From the NCBI GenBank assembly GCA_002706265.1, contig PAKU01000033.1, positions 1 to 64,000 of the forward strand: DNA of 64,000 nt, written 5' to 3'. The position numbers were made by a program, and so were the translations under genes. This stretch comes from Polycyclovorans sp. (GTDB lineage Bacteria > Pseudomonadota > Gammaproteobacteria > Nevskiales > Nevskiaceae). Below, piece by piece: positions 36,609 to 46,647 of the stretch. The notes beneath the pieces were generated by a model. The model searched no databases. It was not told the DNA's origin and saw only the letters and a list, made by a program, of their open reading frames with translations. Position 1 is the first letter of the stretch. Every line of letters starts with the position of its first letter.

Positions 36609-38150
36609 CTACGGTGCCTCGGCCTCCAGCTTGAGGCGCAGGTCGGTGTTGTCGAGATAATCGACCTCAAGCTCCAGGTCGGCGCGGGTCAAGGGGTGCT
36701 GGTCCAGCCACGCCTTGCGGGTGAACTGCAATTTGAGCGTGCGTGCCTTGTCCACGAGTTCAGCGCGCACCGGTGGGCGCAGACCGGGCGTGCGCGAGCG
36801 ATGCAGCAGCACCGACAGGCGCAGCAGCACGGCCAGCCTTTGCAGCGGCTGGCGCCAGTCGCGCGGCAATTCGGCCAGCGCGCCCAGCGAAAATTTGCCG
36901 CGGTGCAGGCGCACCAGGGCCGCCAGCAACGCCTGTTCGGTCTGTGAAAAGCCGGGCAGTTCACCGTGGCGCAGCATGTACTCGCTGTGCTTGTGATAGC
37001 CGGAATGGGCAATCACCAGACCGATCTCGTGCAATTGCGCAGCCCAACGCAGCAGGCTCGCGCTCGACTTGGGGTCGAGCTGCCAGGCGCCCGCCGTCTG
37101 GTCCAGCAGCTTTACCGCAGTGCGCGCAACGTCTTCGGACTGGCGGGCGTCGACGCCATAGCGGGTGGCCAGTGCGCTGACGGCCTCGCCGCGCATGTCG
37201 CGGTTGCTGAGGCGGCCCAGCAGGTCGTAGACCAGCCCCTCGCGCAATGCGCGGTCGGAGGTGTTCATCTCGTCGATTTCCAGCGCATCGAAGATGGCGG
37301 CAAGCACCGCCAGCCCGCCCACGAACACGGGGCGCCGATCTTCACGCAGCGCTTCGAAATCGATCTCGCTGATGTGGTTTCGACTCAGGGTCAGCTCGAT
37401 CACCTTGTCGAGCCCGGCGCGGGTCAGACGGTCCTCGCACCAGCCCTGGCTCATCATCACGCGCCAGACGCCGCGGATGGTGCCGGACGCGCCGATGGCC
37501 ATGTCCCAGCCGGCCTGCCGGTAGCGGCGCTGAAGAAATTCCAGCTCGATGTGGGCCGCCAGCCGCGCCTTGCGAAAGCGCGCGCGGCTGATGGTGCCGT
37601 TGCCGAAAAAGCGTTGCGTGTGCACCACGCACCCCAGCGCCACCGACTCCATGAGGCGCGGTTTGCTGCCCCGCCCGATGATCACCTCGGTGCTGCCGCC
37701 GCCGATATCCACCACCAGGCGCCGCGGGTGGTCGCGGCCCATGCCGTGGGTCACGCCGCCGTAGACCAGACGCGCCTCTTCGCGGCCGGCAATGATCTCG
37801 ATGTGGTGGCCCAGTGCCTTCTCGGCGGCTTCTATGAAGGGGCCGGAGCGCTTCATGCGCCGCAGGGTATTGGTGCCCACCACGCGGACCCGTTCCGGGG
37901 GCAGATCGCGCAGGCGCTGGCCGAAGCGTTGCAGACAGGCCAGCGCACGTTCGGCGGCCTCGTCGGTCAGGTGCTTGCCGCTGTCCAGCCCGGCGGCCAG
38001 GCGCACCGGTTCGCGCAGCCGGTCAATGACGTGCAGGTCGCCCGCCGGGGAAACCCGCGCCACCATCATGTGAAAGCTGTTGGAGCCCAGGTCGACGGCG
38101 GCGACATCGGTGATGTGCCCGCCGGGCCGTGGCCGCAGGATCAATTCCAT
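36609..38150 (-). CDS. ppx: Exopolyphosphatase / pppGpp phosphatase (Ppx/GppA)
   Basis: The 513-residue enzyme has the same length as E. coli Ppx. The actin-like phosphatase domain shows AAVDLGSNSFHMMVARV (about 15-31) and VVDIGGGSTEVIIGR, with GASGTIRGV further on; the C-terminal HD-like domain has WAAQLHEIGLVIAHSGYHKHSEYMLRHGELPGFSQTEQALLAALVR. It cleaves phosphate from polyphosphate ends or from pppGpp; sequence does not decide between them. ATG 38150 is used; an open 30-codon extension upstream is not conserved. No ppk gene is in the window. Confidence 0.92.
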   Translation of the reverse strand: MELILRPRPGGHITDVAAVDLGSNSFHMMVARVSPAGDLHVIDRLREPVRLAAGLDSGKHLTDEAAERALACLQRFGQRLRDLPPERVRVVGTNTLRRMKRSGPFIEAAEKALGHHIEIIAGREEARLVYGGVTHGMGRDHPRRLVVDIGGGSTEVIIGRGSKPRLMESVALGCVVHTQRFFGNGTISRARFRKARLAAHIELEFLQRRYRQAGWDMAIGASGTIRGVWRVMMSQGWCEDRLTRAGLDKVIELTLSRNHISEIDFEALREDRRPVFVGGLAVLAAIFDALEIDEMNTSDRALREGLVYDLLGRLSNRDMRGEAVSALATRYGVDARQSEDVARTAVKLLDQTAGAWQLDPKSSASLLRWAAQLHEIGLVIAHSGYHKHSEYMLRHGELPGFSQTEQALLAALVRLHRGKFSLGALAELPRDWRQPLQRLAVLLRLSVLLHRSRTPGLRPPVRAELVDKARTLKLQFTRKAWLDQHPLTRADLELEVDYLDNTDLRLKLEAEAP

Positions 38151-38327
38151 GTCGGCCCGGGGCGTACTGGGGGGGCGAAAATGCCGGTGGACTTCAAGGC
38201 GGGGGCCTTCGGGAATAACAGTGGCGCGGACTATACCCAATCCGGGTCTACTGCCGACACCTTGGACCGGTGCGCGTCACGCGCCCGAGAATTCCGCGAC
38301 GCGCGAGGCGCCGAAGGCCGTCGCGCG

Positions 38328-38356
38328 TTGACCGAAGCGTCCATTTCCCCGACAAT
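38328..38356 (+). promoter_or_regulatory. Candidate sigma-70 promoter for the cytochrome c pair
   Basis: TTGACC (38328-38333) and GACAAT (38351-38356) are spaced by exactly 17 bp, 44 bp before the cytochrome start codon. A GGAG SD site follows at 8 nt from the ATG. Confidence 0.55.
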
Positions 38357-38399
38357 TCGTGTCCCCTCCGGCCCAGCCGGCCCCATTGGAGTTTCGTAA

Positions 38400-38720
38400 A
38401 TGAAGTCAGTGCGTTGGGCGATCGTCGCCATCGCCACGCTGGCCAGCCTGCCTGCGTATGCCGAAGGCGACGCCGCCGCCGGTCAAATCAAGGCCAGCAC
38501 CTGCATGGGTTGCCATGGCATTCCGCTCTATAACAATGCATATCCGACCTATCGGGTGCCGAAAATCGGCGGCATGAACGCCCAGTACATCGAGTCGGCG
38601 CTGAAGGCCTATCGCAGCGGCGAGCGCGAGCATCCGACGATGCATGCCCAGGCCGCCCCGATGTCGGACCAGGACATCGCCGACATCGCCGCCTTCATCT
38701 CTGGCGCCCCGCGCCGCTAA
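38400..38720 (+). CDS. Small periplasmic cytochrome c (first of a pair)
   Basis: This 106-residue protein has a signal peptide (MKSVRWAIVAIATLASLPAYA) and one class I haem c site, CMGCH near residues 35-39. The distal ligand is likely a Met in the C-terminal half (for example in PTMHAQAAPMSDQDIADIAAFISG, the c5/c4-like end). It is an electron carrier in the periplasm. A similar gene follows after 13 nt, so they probably form an operon. Good SD GGAG precedes ATG 38400. Confidence 0.9.
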   Translation: MKSVRWAIVAIATLASLPAYAEGDAAAGQIKASTCMGCHGIPLYNNAYPTYRVPKIGGMNAQYIESALKAYRSGEREHPTMHAQAAPMSDQDIADIAAFISGAPRR

Positions 38721-38733
38721 TCGGAAAGTCGAG

Positions 38734-39066
38734 ATGCGTTCAATCAGCTTTGGATCCGCGGCCATGATGGCCTTTGGCCTGTTGTCAGCCGGGGCCGTGT
38801 CTGCCCAGACGGCGCCTGAAGCGGCCGCGACCTGCGTGGCCTGCCATGGTGAAAAAGGGGCCGCGCCCATCATGCCCACCTATCCCGTATTGGCCGGCCA
38901 GCACGCCAGCTATCTGGAACACAGCCTGCACGGCTACAAGAATGGACAGCGCAAGAACGGCATCATGGCCGGCATCGTGGCCGGCTTGAGCGACGCCGAC
39001 ATGCGGGCGCTGGCCCTGTATTTCGCTGCGCAGGAAAGTCCGCTGTACGTCCCCAGCCTGCCCTGA
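38734..39066 (+). CDS. Small periplasmic cytochrome c (second of a pair)
   Basis: The 110-residue product has a signal peptide (cleavage after VSA near residue 21) and the haem site CVACHGEKG (about 31-39), followed by PIMPTYPVLAGQHASYLEHSLHGYKNGQRKNGIMAGIVAGLSDADMRALALYFAAQ, the cytochrome c4/c553-like pattern with distal Met in IMAGIV. ATG 38734 is used because the frame upstream is unlike a cytochrome. Together with the first gene it looks like a split or duplicated di-haem c4-type carrier. Confidence 0.9.
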   Translation: MRSISFGSAAMMAFGLLSAGAVSAQTAPEAAATCVACHGEKGAAPIMPTYPVLAGQHASYLEHSLHGYKNGQRKNGIMAGIVAGLSDADMRALALYFAAQESPLYVPSLP

Positions 39067-39078
39067 TCCTCACTGGGC

Positions 39079-39131
39079 GCGCTCAAGATCGGTCGGAAAA
39101 AGCCCCGCATGCGGGGCTTTTTCTTGAGCGC
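39079..39131 (+). terminator. Terminator with an outer inverted repeat
   Basis: The core (39097-39123) is AAAAAGCCCCGC and GCGGGGCTTTTT around AT, a strong rho-independent terminator that can work both ways. It is enclosed by a second perfect 10-bp inverted repeat, GCGCTCAAGA (39079-39088) and TCTTGAGCGC (39122-39131). The outer repeat overlaps the T tract by two bases. Confidence 0.85.
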
Positions 39132-39297
39132 AGATTGAACGGCGCCGCCGCGCGCCCGGCCCCGTGAACGACGTTGCCGGACAAAGTGCGCTGTAATAGC
39201 CGGGCCATCGCGTTATTCTCCTGCCCCCAGCGGCTTGCGGCAGGCTGAAGCGCTGACGATTCCACAAAATCCATAAAACTGAACAAGAGAGAGCTGC

Positions 39298-39837
39298 ATG
39301 AATCGCTTCACCGGCGCGGGCTGGGTCATCGCCCTTTGTTTGATTGCGGGGTCCGCAGCGGCCACCGAGCTGCGTTACAACCGTCTGGACCTGCGCCATA
39401 TCGTCGCCGACACCGACAGTGAACAAGGCATCGGTATCGATCTGCAGGGGCTGGTCACGCCCAGCCTTTACGTGGTGGCCGGCTTCAACGACAGCGGCGT
39501 GCGTCAGGTCGCGCGTTACGGCGGCGGCTACCGTTATGCGCTGCACCCGTCGTCGACCGACGTGTTCGTTGAGGCCACGGGCGGGGGGATCAAGGTAAAG
39601 GGCCTGTCTACCGCATCGGGTTTTGGCGGCAGCTTCGGCATTCGCCACCTGTTCACGCCAGCGCTTGAAGGCTTGATGCGTGTCGATTACCTGAGCGTCG
39701 ATGACCCGATCGGTGACGACCTGTCGGTCACGGCCAGCGGCGACTGGCATTTCTCGCGGCGCCTCTCGCTGGTGCTGAAGGTGTCGGTCGAAGAAGAAAC
39801 CAACTCGGCCGGCATTGGCTTCCGCTTCAGTCTTTAA
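39298..39837 (+). CDS. Small outer-membrane beta-barrel protein
   Basis: The 179-residue product has a signal peptide (about 1-22, ending GSAAA before TELRYNRLDLR) and alternating hydrophobic strands with many Gly, Tyr and Asp-rich turns (VVAGFNDSGV, YGGGYRYAL, SFGIRHLF). The end IGFRFSL is a typical barrel C terminus. The layout resembles Ax21-like or OmpW-size barrels of eight strands, but no specific family can be named with certainty. The stretch before it (39132-39297) holds its promoter, not clearly identified. Confidence 0.75.
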   Translation: MNRFTGAGWVIALCLIAGSAAATELRYNRLDLRHIVADTDSEQGIGIDLQGLVTPSLYVVAGFNDSGVRQVARYGGGYRYALHPSSTDVFVEATGGGIKVKGLSTASGFGGSFGIRHLFTPALEGLMRVDYLSVDDPIGDDLSVTASGDWHFSRRLSLVLKVSVEEETNSAGIGFRFSL

Positions 39838-39885
39838 CGCAGTCTGTGACGAACGACTGCCGACCGTTTACCGACGTTTGCTGCA

Positions 39886-39923
39886 CCCACAAAAAACCCC
39901 GCACCAGCGGGGTTTTTTGTGGG
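39886..39923. terminator. Bidirectional terminator between the barrel gene and rpoD
   Basis: A perfect 17-bp inverted repeat with an ACCA loop has AAAAAA on the left and TTTTTT on the right of a CCCCGC/GCGGGG stem, so it serves both convergent transcripts. It ends 20 bp from the rpoD stop. Confidence 0.92.
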
Positions 39924-39942
39924 CCGGCCGCGTGTGACGGGC

Positions 39943-41835
<1,893 letters not shown>

Positions 41836-41873
41836 ACGGGACCTAAAATTTCAAACTCGGCGCGGAACCGGAC

Positions 41874-41879
41874 ATTATA
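41874..41879 (-). promoter_or_regulatory. Perfect -10 box upstream of rpoD
   Basis: On the - strand the sequence reads TATAAT, 38 bp before the rpoD start, which places transcription start about 30 nt before the ATG. No good -35 is visible at 17 bp (TTGAAC lies only 11 bp away). A CCTGCCC/GGGCAGG inverted repeat (41929-41961) is further upstream, after dnaG. The rest of 41836-42046 holds nothing recognisable. Confidence 0.4.
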
Positions 41880-42046
41880 CAGGAGCATGCGTTCAACTCG
41901 CCCGAAAAAGGGGCTGGCCGACGACTCGCCTGCCCCTGTTCCGGCCGGTGTTCCGGGCAGGGTCCGCGATTCGGGATGCTGCTTCCAAGGTGCTGCTGGC
42001 GGCGGGTTTTTCAACTGCCCCCGATCATCCGGCCGCGTTCTCGACG

Positions 42047-43804
42047 CTACTCCGCGCGCGGCGCTGGCCGGGCATTGAGGTCACGCATGATCGCGTTCAG
42101 TTCCTGGTGCTCGGCGTCGCTCAGATCGCGGGTGGTGGACGCGTTCAGCAGGTCGGTGTAGCGGCTGCGCTGAATGCCGCGCCACAGGCGGTGCAACGCG
42201 TCATCGAACTCGCGCGCCAGCGCATCGTCGTCAAGCAGGCTGGGTTCGGCCATCACCCGCATCAGCGCCTCGCCCTCTTTGCTGTCGCGCCAGCTTTCCA
42301 GCAACTGGGCGGCGGTGGCGTCCGGGTGATTCTGAAAGTAGTCGATGGCGCGGGTGAGAATGCCCAGGCCGGGCAGCGAGGCGGCGGCCAGGGCGTCCAC
42401 GTGCTGCGCGCGCTCGGCCAGGGCGGGCTTTTCGAGTAAGGCGCGCAGTGCGCCCTTGATGATCGGGGTCTGACCGCCGGCCCGGCCCGAGCGTGGCGCG
42501 GCGGTCGTGGCCGCGACGCGGGGTGGGGCGGCGGCCTCGTCCGTGAACTGCTCGGCCGAGAGCCGCGCCGTCGCGGCCAGCGCGTCGGTGAGCAGCAGCT
42601 TGAACGGGCCTTCGGGCACCCGTTTCAGGTGCGGCTGGGCCAGCGCGACGAAGCGCGCGCGGCCCTCGATGGAGGTGGGGGGTGCCTGTTCGCTCAGGGC
42701 ATCGATGAGGTAGGTCGACAGGGGCGTGGCCGCCTTGATGCGCTGCTGGAAGGCGTCGCTGCCTTCGACCTGCACCAGGCTGTCGGGATCGTGCCCCTGC
42801 GGCAGAAACATGAACCGACATTCGCGCGCGCCGTGCAGTTCGGGCAGGGCCTGTTCCAGCGCCCGCCAGGCGGCGCGGCCGCCGGCGGCGTCGCCATCGA
42901 AGCAGAACACGATGCGGGGGGTCTCGCGAAACAGGCGTTGCAGGTGGTCGCGGGTGGTGGCCGTGCCGAGGGTCGCCACGGCGTCGGTGACGCCCGCCTG
43001 ATGCAGCATCACCACATCCATGTAGCCCTCGACCACCAGCACCTGCGGCAGTGCCGCCTTGCGCGCGGCCTTGGCTTCAAACAGGCCATACAGCTCGCGG
43101 CCTTTGTGGAACAGCGGCGTCTCGGGCGAGTTGAGGTACTTGGCCGGGTCCTTGATGACGGTGCGGCCGCCGTAGGCGATCACCCGGCCGCGGCTGTCGC
43201 GGATTGGAAACATGATGCGGCCGCGGAAGCGGTCGTAGGGGCGGCCGCCGCCCTCGCGCTCGATGAGCATGCCGGCACTCACGGCGTGGGCGACGGTGGC
43301 AGGCGTGAAATGGGCGGCCAGGCCGTCCCAGCGATCCGGCGCAAAGCCAAGCCCGAAGCCCTGCGCGGTTTCAGCGGTGACGCCGCGTTCACGCAGATAG
43401 GCCTGGCTCTCCGGGCTCTGCCGCAGTTGGTCGCGAAAATAGCGCTGCGACACGGCCAGCGCATCCAGCGGGCCTTCCAGCACCAGGCGATCGATCTGCC
43501 CACCCTCGCGGGGCACCTCCAGACCGGCCATCTGCGCCAGCGCCTCGACTGCATCCACGAAGCTCAGCCGGTCGTGTTCCATCATGAAGCCGATGGCATT
43601 GCCGTTCTTGCCAGAGCTGAAGTCGAAGTACATCTGCTTGGTCGGCGAGACGAAGAACGACGGCGTTTTTTCGTGGGTGAAGGGTGAGCAGCCCTTCCAC
43701 TCCTTGCCCGCGCGCTTGAGCTCCACGCGCGCGGCAATCAGCTCAAGGATGTCGGTTCTGGCGAGCAGATCCTGAATGAATCGGTCGGGGATACGGCCAC
43801 TCAC
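42047..43804 (-). CDS. dnaG: DNA primase DnaG with altered (zinc-less) N-terminal domain
   Basis: The 585-residue primase makes RNA primers at the replication fork. The N-terminal domain is recognisable (GCSPFTHEKTPSF, YFDFSSGKNGNAI), but the four zinc ligands of E. coli (Cys40, His43, Cys61, Cys64) are replaced by Ser40, Thr43, Asp61 and Ser64. The polymerase core is intact, with the Toprim motifs VLVVEGYMDV (Glu) and VFCFDGDAAG (Asp-x-Asp), and the C-terminal DnaB-binding domain is present. The same loss is known in alphaproteobacterial primases. It lies between yqeY and rpoD. Confidence 0.95.
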   Translation of the reverse strand: MSGRIPDRFIQDLLARTDILELIAARVELKRAGKEWKGCSPFTHEKTPSFFVSPTKQMYFDFSSGKNGNAIGFMMEHDRLSFVDAVEALAQMAGLEVPREGGQIDRLVLEGPLDALAVSQRYFRDQLRQSPESQAYLRERGVTAETAQGFGLGFAPDRWDGLAAHFTPATVAHAVSAGMLIEREGGGRPYDRFRGRIMFPIRDSRGRVIAYGGRTVIKDPAKYLNSPETPLFHKGRELYGLFEAKAARKAALPQVLVVEGYMDVVMLHQAGVTDAVATLGTATTRDHLQRLFRETPRIVFCFDGDAAGGRAAWRALEQALPELHGARECRFMFLPQGHDPDSLVQVEGSDAFQQRIKAATPLSTYLIDALSEQAPPTSIEGRARFVALAQPHLKRVPEGPFKLLLTDALAATARLSAEQFTDEAAAPPRVAATTAAPRSGRAGGQTPIIKGALRALLEKPALAERAQHVDALAAASLPGLGILTRAIDYFQNHPDATAAQLLESWRDSKEGEALMRVMAEPSLLDDDALAREFDDALHRLWRGIQRSRYTDLLNASTTRDLSDAEHQELNAIMRDLNARPAPRAE

Positions 43805-43843
43805 GGCAGGCGTCTCGCCAGCACGCCACGGCGGGCGGCGCGC

Positions 43844-44296
43844 TCAGGCCTGATTGAGGCGGGCCTTGACCTGGCCGGACAAGGCGCCCATGTCGGCCCG
43901 ACCCGCCACCTTGGGCTTGAGCCAGCCGATGACCTTGCCCATGTCCTTGGGCTCGGCCGCACCGGTTTCGGCGAAGGCCTGGTCCAGCAGGCCGGCCAAC
44001 TCGGCGGCGCTCAGCGGCTGCGGCAGATACCCCTGCAGCACGACAATCTCGGCGGCTTCCTGCGCGGCCAGTTCCGGGCGGTTGCCCTCAGTGAACTGCT
44101 TTTCGGAGTCGCGGCGCTGTTTGACCATTTTTTCGATCGCCGCCATCACCACCGTGTCGTTCAGCGTCTGCTGCTCGACGACTTCGCGCTGCTTGAGTTC
44201 GGCGCTGAGCATGCGCAGCACCGACAGGCGCGACTTGTCGCCGGCGCGCATGGCGGCCTTGATGTCTTCTGTAACGCGCGTCTTGAGATCGCTCAT
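43844..44296 (-). CDS. yqeY: GatB/YqeY domain protein
   Basis: This 150-residue protein has the YqeY layout: MSDLKTRVTEDIKAAMRAGDKSRLSVLRMLSAELKQREV at the start, then MVKQRRDSEKQFTEGNRPELAAQEAAEIVVLQGYLPQPLS and the C-terminal WLKPKVAGRADMGALSGQVKARL. The C-terminal half resembles the tRNA-binding tail of GatB, so a tRNA-related role is supposed. It commonly sits between rpsU and dnaG. ATG 44296 fits the family; the 23-codon upstream extension overlaps a terminator. Confidence 0.93.
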   Translation of the reverse strand: MSDLKTRVTEDIKAAMRAGDKSRLSVLRMLSAELKQREVVEQQTLNDTVVMAAIEKMVKQRRDSEKQFTEGNRPELAAQEAAEIVVLQGYLPQPLSAAELAGLLDQAFAETGAAEPKDMGKVIGWLKPKVAGRADMGALSGQVKARLNQA

Positions 44297-44315
44297 GGCC
44301 GAACCTTTGGTGACA

Positions 44316-44356
44316 AAAAAGCAAAACGACAAGGCCCGCAGCCTGCGCCGCGAGCC
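44316..44356 (-). terminator. Terminator/attenuator between rpsU and yqeY-dnaG
   Basis: On the - strand a 10-bp stem (two G-U pairs) with loop GCAG at 44333-44356 is followed by a T-rich stretch (TTGTCGTTTTGCTTTTTTG). It lies 32 nt after the rpsU stop. E. coli has a terminator (T1) at the same place that lowers dnaG expression, so a matching role is likely. Confidence 0.65.
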
Positions 44357-44387
44357 TCGATACAACGTCTGATCAACCGCGGGGCTT

Positions 44388-44603
44388 TTAGTAAAGCCGC
44401 GTGCGCCGGTTGGTTTCGCGCAGCACCTTCTTGGCTTGGCGCTTCACGGCGGCAGCGCGCTTGCGCTTGCGTTCCATGCTGGGCTTCTCGAAGGCTTCTT
44501 TCTTGCGGACGTCGGTGAGAACGCCAGCTTTTTCACAGGTGCGCTTGAAACGGCGCAGTGCGACTTCGAACGGCTCGTTGTCGCGGATACGAACGTTGGG
44601 CAT
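44388..44603 (-). CDS. rpsU: 30S ribosomal protein bS21
   Basis: The 71-residue S21 starts [29 protein letters not shown] and ends [14 protein letters not shown], the same length as in E. coli, with the basic middle ([17 protein letters not shown]). S21 sits near the anti-Shine-Dalgarno sequence on the 30S platform. It heads the macromolecular synthesis operon; a terminator after it should make it more abundant than the genes behind. It is divergent from tsaD. Confidence 0.97.
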   Translation of the reverse strand: MPNVRIRDNEPFEVALRRFKRTCEKAGVLTDVRKKEAFEKPSMERKRKRAAAVKRQAKKVLRETNRRTRLY

Positions 44604-44686
44604 GCAAAAAAATCTCGTTGATGCAGACAGGTGATCAGGCTTCAACGCGGCACCGAAGAATCGGCCTGCGTCGAAAAAGGGCGTGG

Positions 44687-44715
44687 ATTCTAGTCGGCCC
44701 GCGCCGGTAATGCAA
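44687..44715 (-). promoter_or_regulatory. Sigma-70 promoter for rpsU
   Basis: On the - strand TTGCAT (44710-44715) and TAGAAT (44687-44692) are exactly 17 bp apart. It lies 84 bp before rpsU, right next to the tsaD start on the other strand. No LexA-like palindrome was seen here, unlike the E. coli operon. Confidence 0.7.
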
Positions 44716-44723
44716 AATAGGGC

Positions 44724-45746
44724 ATGAGCATCCTTGCCATCGAGTCTTCCTGTGACGAAACCGCGGTCGCGGTTTACGACGATATTGCCGGCCTGCGGGC
44801 ACACCGCCTGCACACCCAGGTGGCCCTGCACGCCGAGTATGGCGGGGTCGTGCCGGAACTGGCCTCGCGGGATCACCTGACGCGCGTGGTGCCGCTGGTG
44901 CGCGACACCCTGGCCGATGCCGGGCTCGATTTTGCCGATCTCAGCGGCGTGGCCTACACCGCCGGGCCGGGGCTGATCGGCGCACTGATGGTCGGCGGCG
45001 CCACCGCAGCCGGGCTGGCGCAGGCGCTGGGCTGCGGCATCGTGCCGGTGCACCACATGGAAGGCCATCTGCTGGCGCCCATGCTGGAGCCGGACCCGCC
45101 GGCCTTTCCGTTCGTGGCGCTGCTGGTCTCGGGCGGCCACACGCTGCTGGTCGGTGTCGAAGGCCTGGGGCGCTACACGGTGCTGGGGCAGAGTCTCGAC
45201 GATGCGGTGGGCGAGGCTTTCGACAAGACCGCCAAGCTGCTCGGCCTGCCTTATCCCGGCGGACCGGCGTTGGCACGGCTGGCGGCGCAGGGTCGCGACG
45301 GCGTGTTCCGCTTTCCGCGACCGATGACCGACCGTCCGGGCCTGGACTTCTCATTCTCGGGGCTGAAAACCGCCGTCGCCACGCGCATCCCCGAGGTGCT
45401 CTGCGACACCGCGCGCGCCGATCTGGCGCGGGGCTTCGAGGAAGCGGTGACCGACACCCTGCGCATCAAGTGCGCGCGCGCCATCGAGGCCACCGGCTAC
45501 CGAACCCTGGTGGTGGCCGGTGGGGTGGGTGCCAACCTGCGTCTGCGCGAAAAACTGGGCGCCTGGGCGATGCAACAGGGCGTGCGGCTGGCGTTTCCCC
45601 GGCAGGCGTTCTGTACCGACAACGCGGCGATGATCGCCTACGTGGGCTGGCAGCGACGCGGCGAAGCGCGATCGCCGGCGGCGGGCATTTTTGCCACGCC
45701 GCGCTGGTCGCTGGCCGATCTGGCCCCCGTGGCGGCCTGCGCATGA
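44724..45746 (+). CDS. tsaD: tRNA threonylcarbamoyladenosine transferase subunit TsaD
   Basis: The 340-residue protein begins [19 protein letters not shown] and has the ATPase-like fold of the Kae1/TsaD family. His111 and His115 in HHMEGH form the metal site; [12 protein letters not shown] and [23 protein letters not shown], and the C-terminal [13 protein letters not shown], are the family motifs. With TsaB and TsaE it puts threonylcarbamoyl on A37 of ANN-decoding tRNAs. It is divergent from rpsU, the conserved position, and overlaps folB by 4 nt (ATGA). Confidence 0.97.
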   Translation: MSILAIESSCDETAVAVYDDIAGLRAHRLHTQVALHAEYGGVVPELASRDHLTRVVPLVRDTLADAGLDFADLSGVAYTAGPGLIGALMVGGATAAGLAQALGCGIVPVHHMEGHLLAPMLEPDPPAFPFVALLVSGGHTLLVGVEGLGRYTVLGQSLDDAVGEAFDKTAKLLGLPYPGGPALARLAAQGRDGVFRFPRPMTDRPGLDFSFSGLKTAVATRIPEVLCDTARADLARGFEEAVTDTLRIKCARAIEATGYRTLVVAGGVGANLRLREKLGAWAMQQGVRLAFPRQAFCTDNAAMIAYVGWQRRGEARSPAAGIFATPRWSLADLAPVAACA

Positions 45747-46108
45747 GCGACCTGATTCTGCTGCACGGCATGGAGGTCGAGGCGCTGATCGGCGTGTACG
45801 ACTGGGAGCGGCATGCGCCGCGGCCGCTGGTCCTCGATCTGGAACTGAGCGTGGACCTGCAGGCCGCCGCGACCAGTGACAGGGTGCAAGACACCGTGGA
45901 CTACGCCGCCGTCGCCGCCTGCGTGACGGCGGCGTGCCAGCGCGAGCAGCCGCAGTTGCTGGAGGCGCTGGCCGGGCGCATTGCCCGCGCCCTGCTGGCG
46001 GAATTTGCGACGCTCACGGCCCTGACCCTGACGCTGCACAAGCCCGGCATTCTGCCGAACGTGCGCGACGTGGCGATCAGGCTGTCGCGCGCACGATCGA
46101 GCGGCTGA
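45743..46108 (+). CDS. folB: Dihydroneopterin aldolase
   Basis: A 121-residue Fol[40 protein letters not shown], then [40 protein letters not shown] and [23 protein letters not shown], with the family Glu in PQLLEAL and Lys in LHKPG. It makes hydroxymethyldihydropterin in folate synthesis. ATG 45743 overlaps the tsaD stop. Its last 32 nt overlap the end of gmhB on the opposite strand. Confidence 0.93.
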   Translation: MSDLILLHGMEVEALIGVYDWERHAPRPLVLDLELSVDLQAAATSDRVQDTVDYAAVAACVTAACQREQPQLLEALAGRIARALLAEFATLTALTLTLHKPGILPNVRDVAIRLSRARSSG

Positions 46109-46640
46109 TCAGCGCACGCGCGGCGGCGGCCAGGTCGTCGAAGCAGGGCACGCGGGCCTTCAGCGCATCGCTGAGCGCGGCCTCGGTGGCGGCGCCGTTG
46201 CCGGTGCGCACCAGCACCGGCTGCGCCCCGGCGTTCAGTGCGGCGTGCACATCGCCCGAGGAATCGCCGATGAACCAGACCCCGTCCAGGGGTTGCCCCA
46301 GGCGGCGGGCGAGGTCTTTGAGCATGCCGGGATTGGGTTTGCGCATGACCGTGGCCTGGTCGGGGTGTTCGGGCGCGAACTCGATGCCCTCGATGCGCCC
46401 GCCCATTTCAGTGACCCGGCGTTGCAGGTAGTCGAACATGGCCAGCAGCGCGTCGTGGGTGAACAGGCCACGGCCGATGCCCGCCTGATTGGTGGCGACG
46501 AACACCCGGAAGCCCGCCTGGCACAGCCGCGCGATCGCCTCGACGCTGCCGGGCAGTGCGTGCCACTCGGAGACCGACTTGATGTGGTTCGGCGAGTCAT
46601 GGTTGATGACGCCGTCGCGATCCAGAATCACCCATTTCAT
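46077..46640 (-). CDS. gmhB: D-glycero-manno-heptose-1,7-bisphosphate 7-phosphatase (GmhB-like), no zinc loop
   Basis: The 187-residue HAD-family phosphatase has the catalytic WVILDRDGVIN (Asp7, Asp9), FVATNQAGIGRG, RKPNPGM and WFIGDSSGDVHAA. It acts in LPS heptose synthesis. E. coli GmhB has a zinc loop of three Cys and a His before RKP; here that stretch is short (FAPEHPDQATVMRKP) with no cysteine, so zinc is not bound there and the preferred anomer or substrate may differ. It lies 8 nt after glyS on the same strand. Confidence 0.85.
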   Translation of the reverse strand: MKWVILDRDGVINHDSPNHIKSVSEWHALPGSVEAIARLCQAGFRVFVATNQAGIGRGLFTHDALLAMFDYLQRRVTEMGGRIEGIEFAPEHPDQATVMRKPNPGMLKDLARRLGQPLDGVWFIGDSSGDVHAALNAGAQPVLVRTGNGAATEAALSDALKARVPCFDDLAAAARALISRSIVRATA

Positions 46641-46647
46641 GGTGGTG

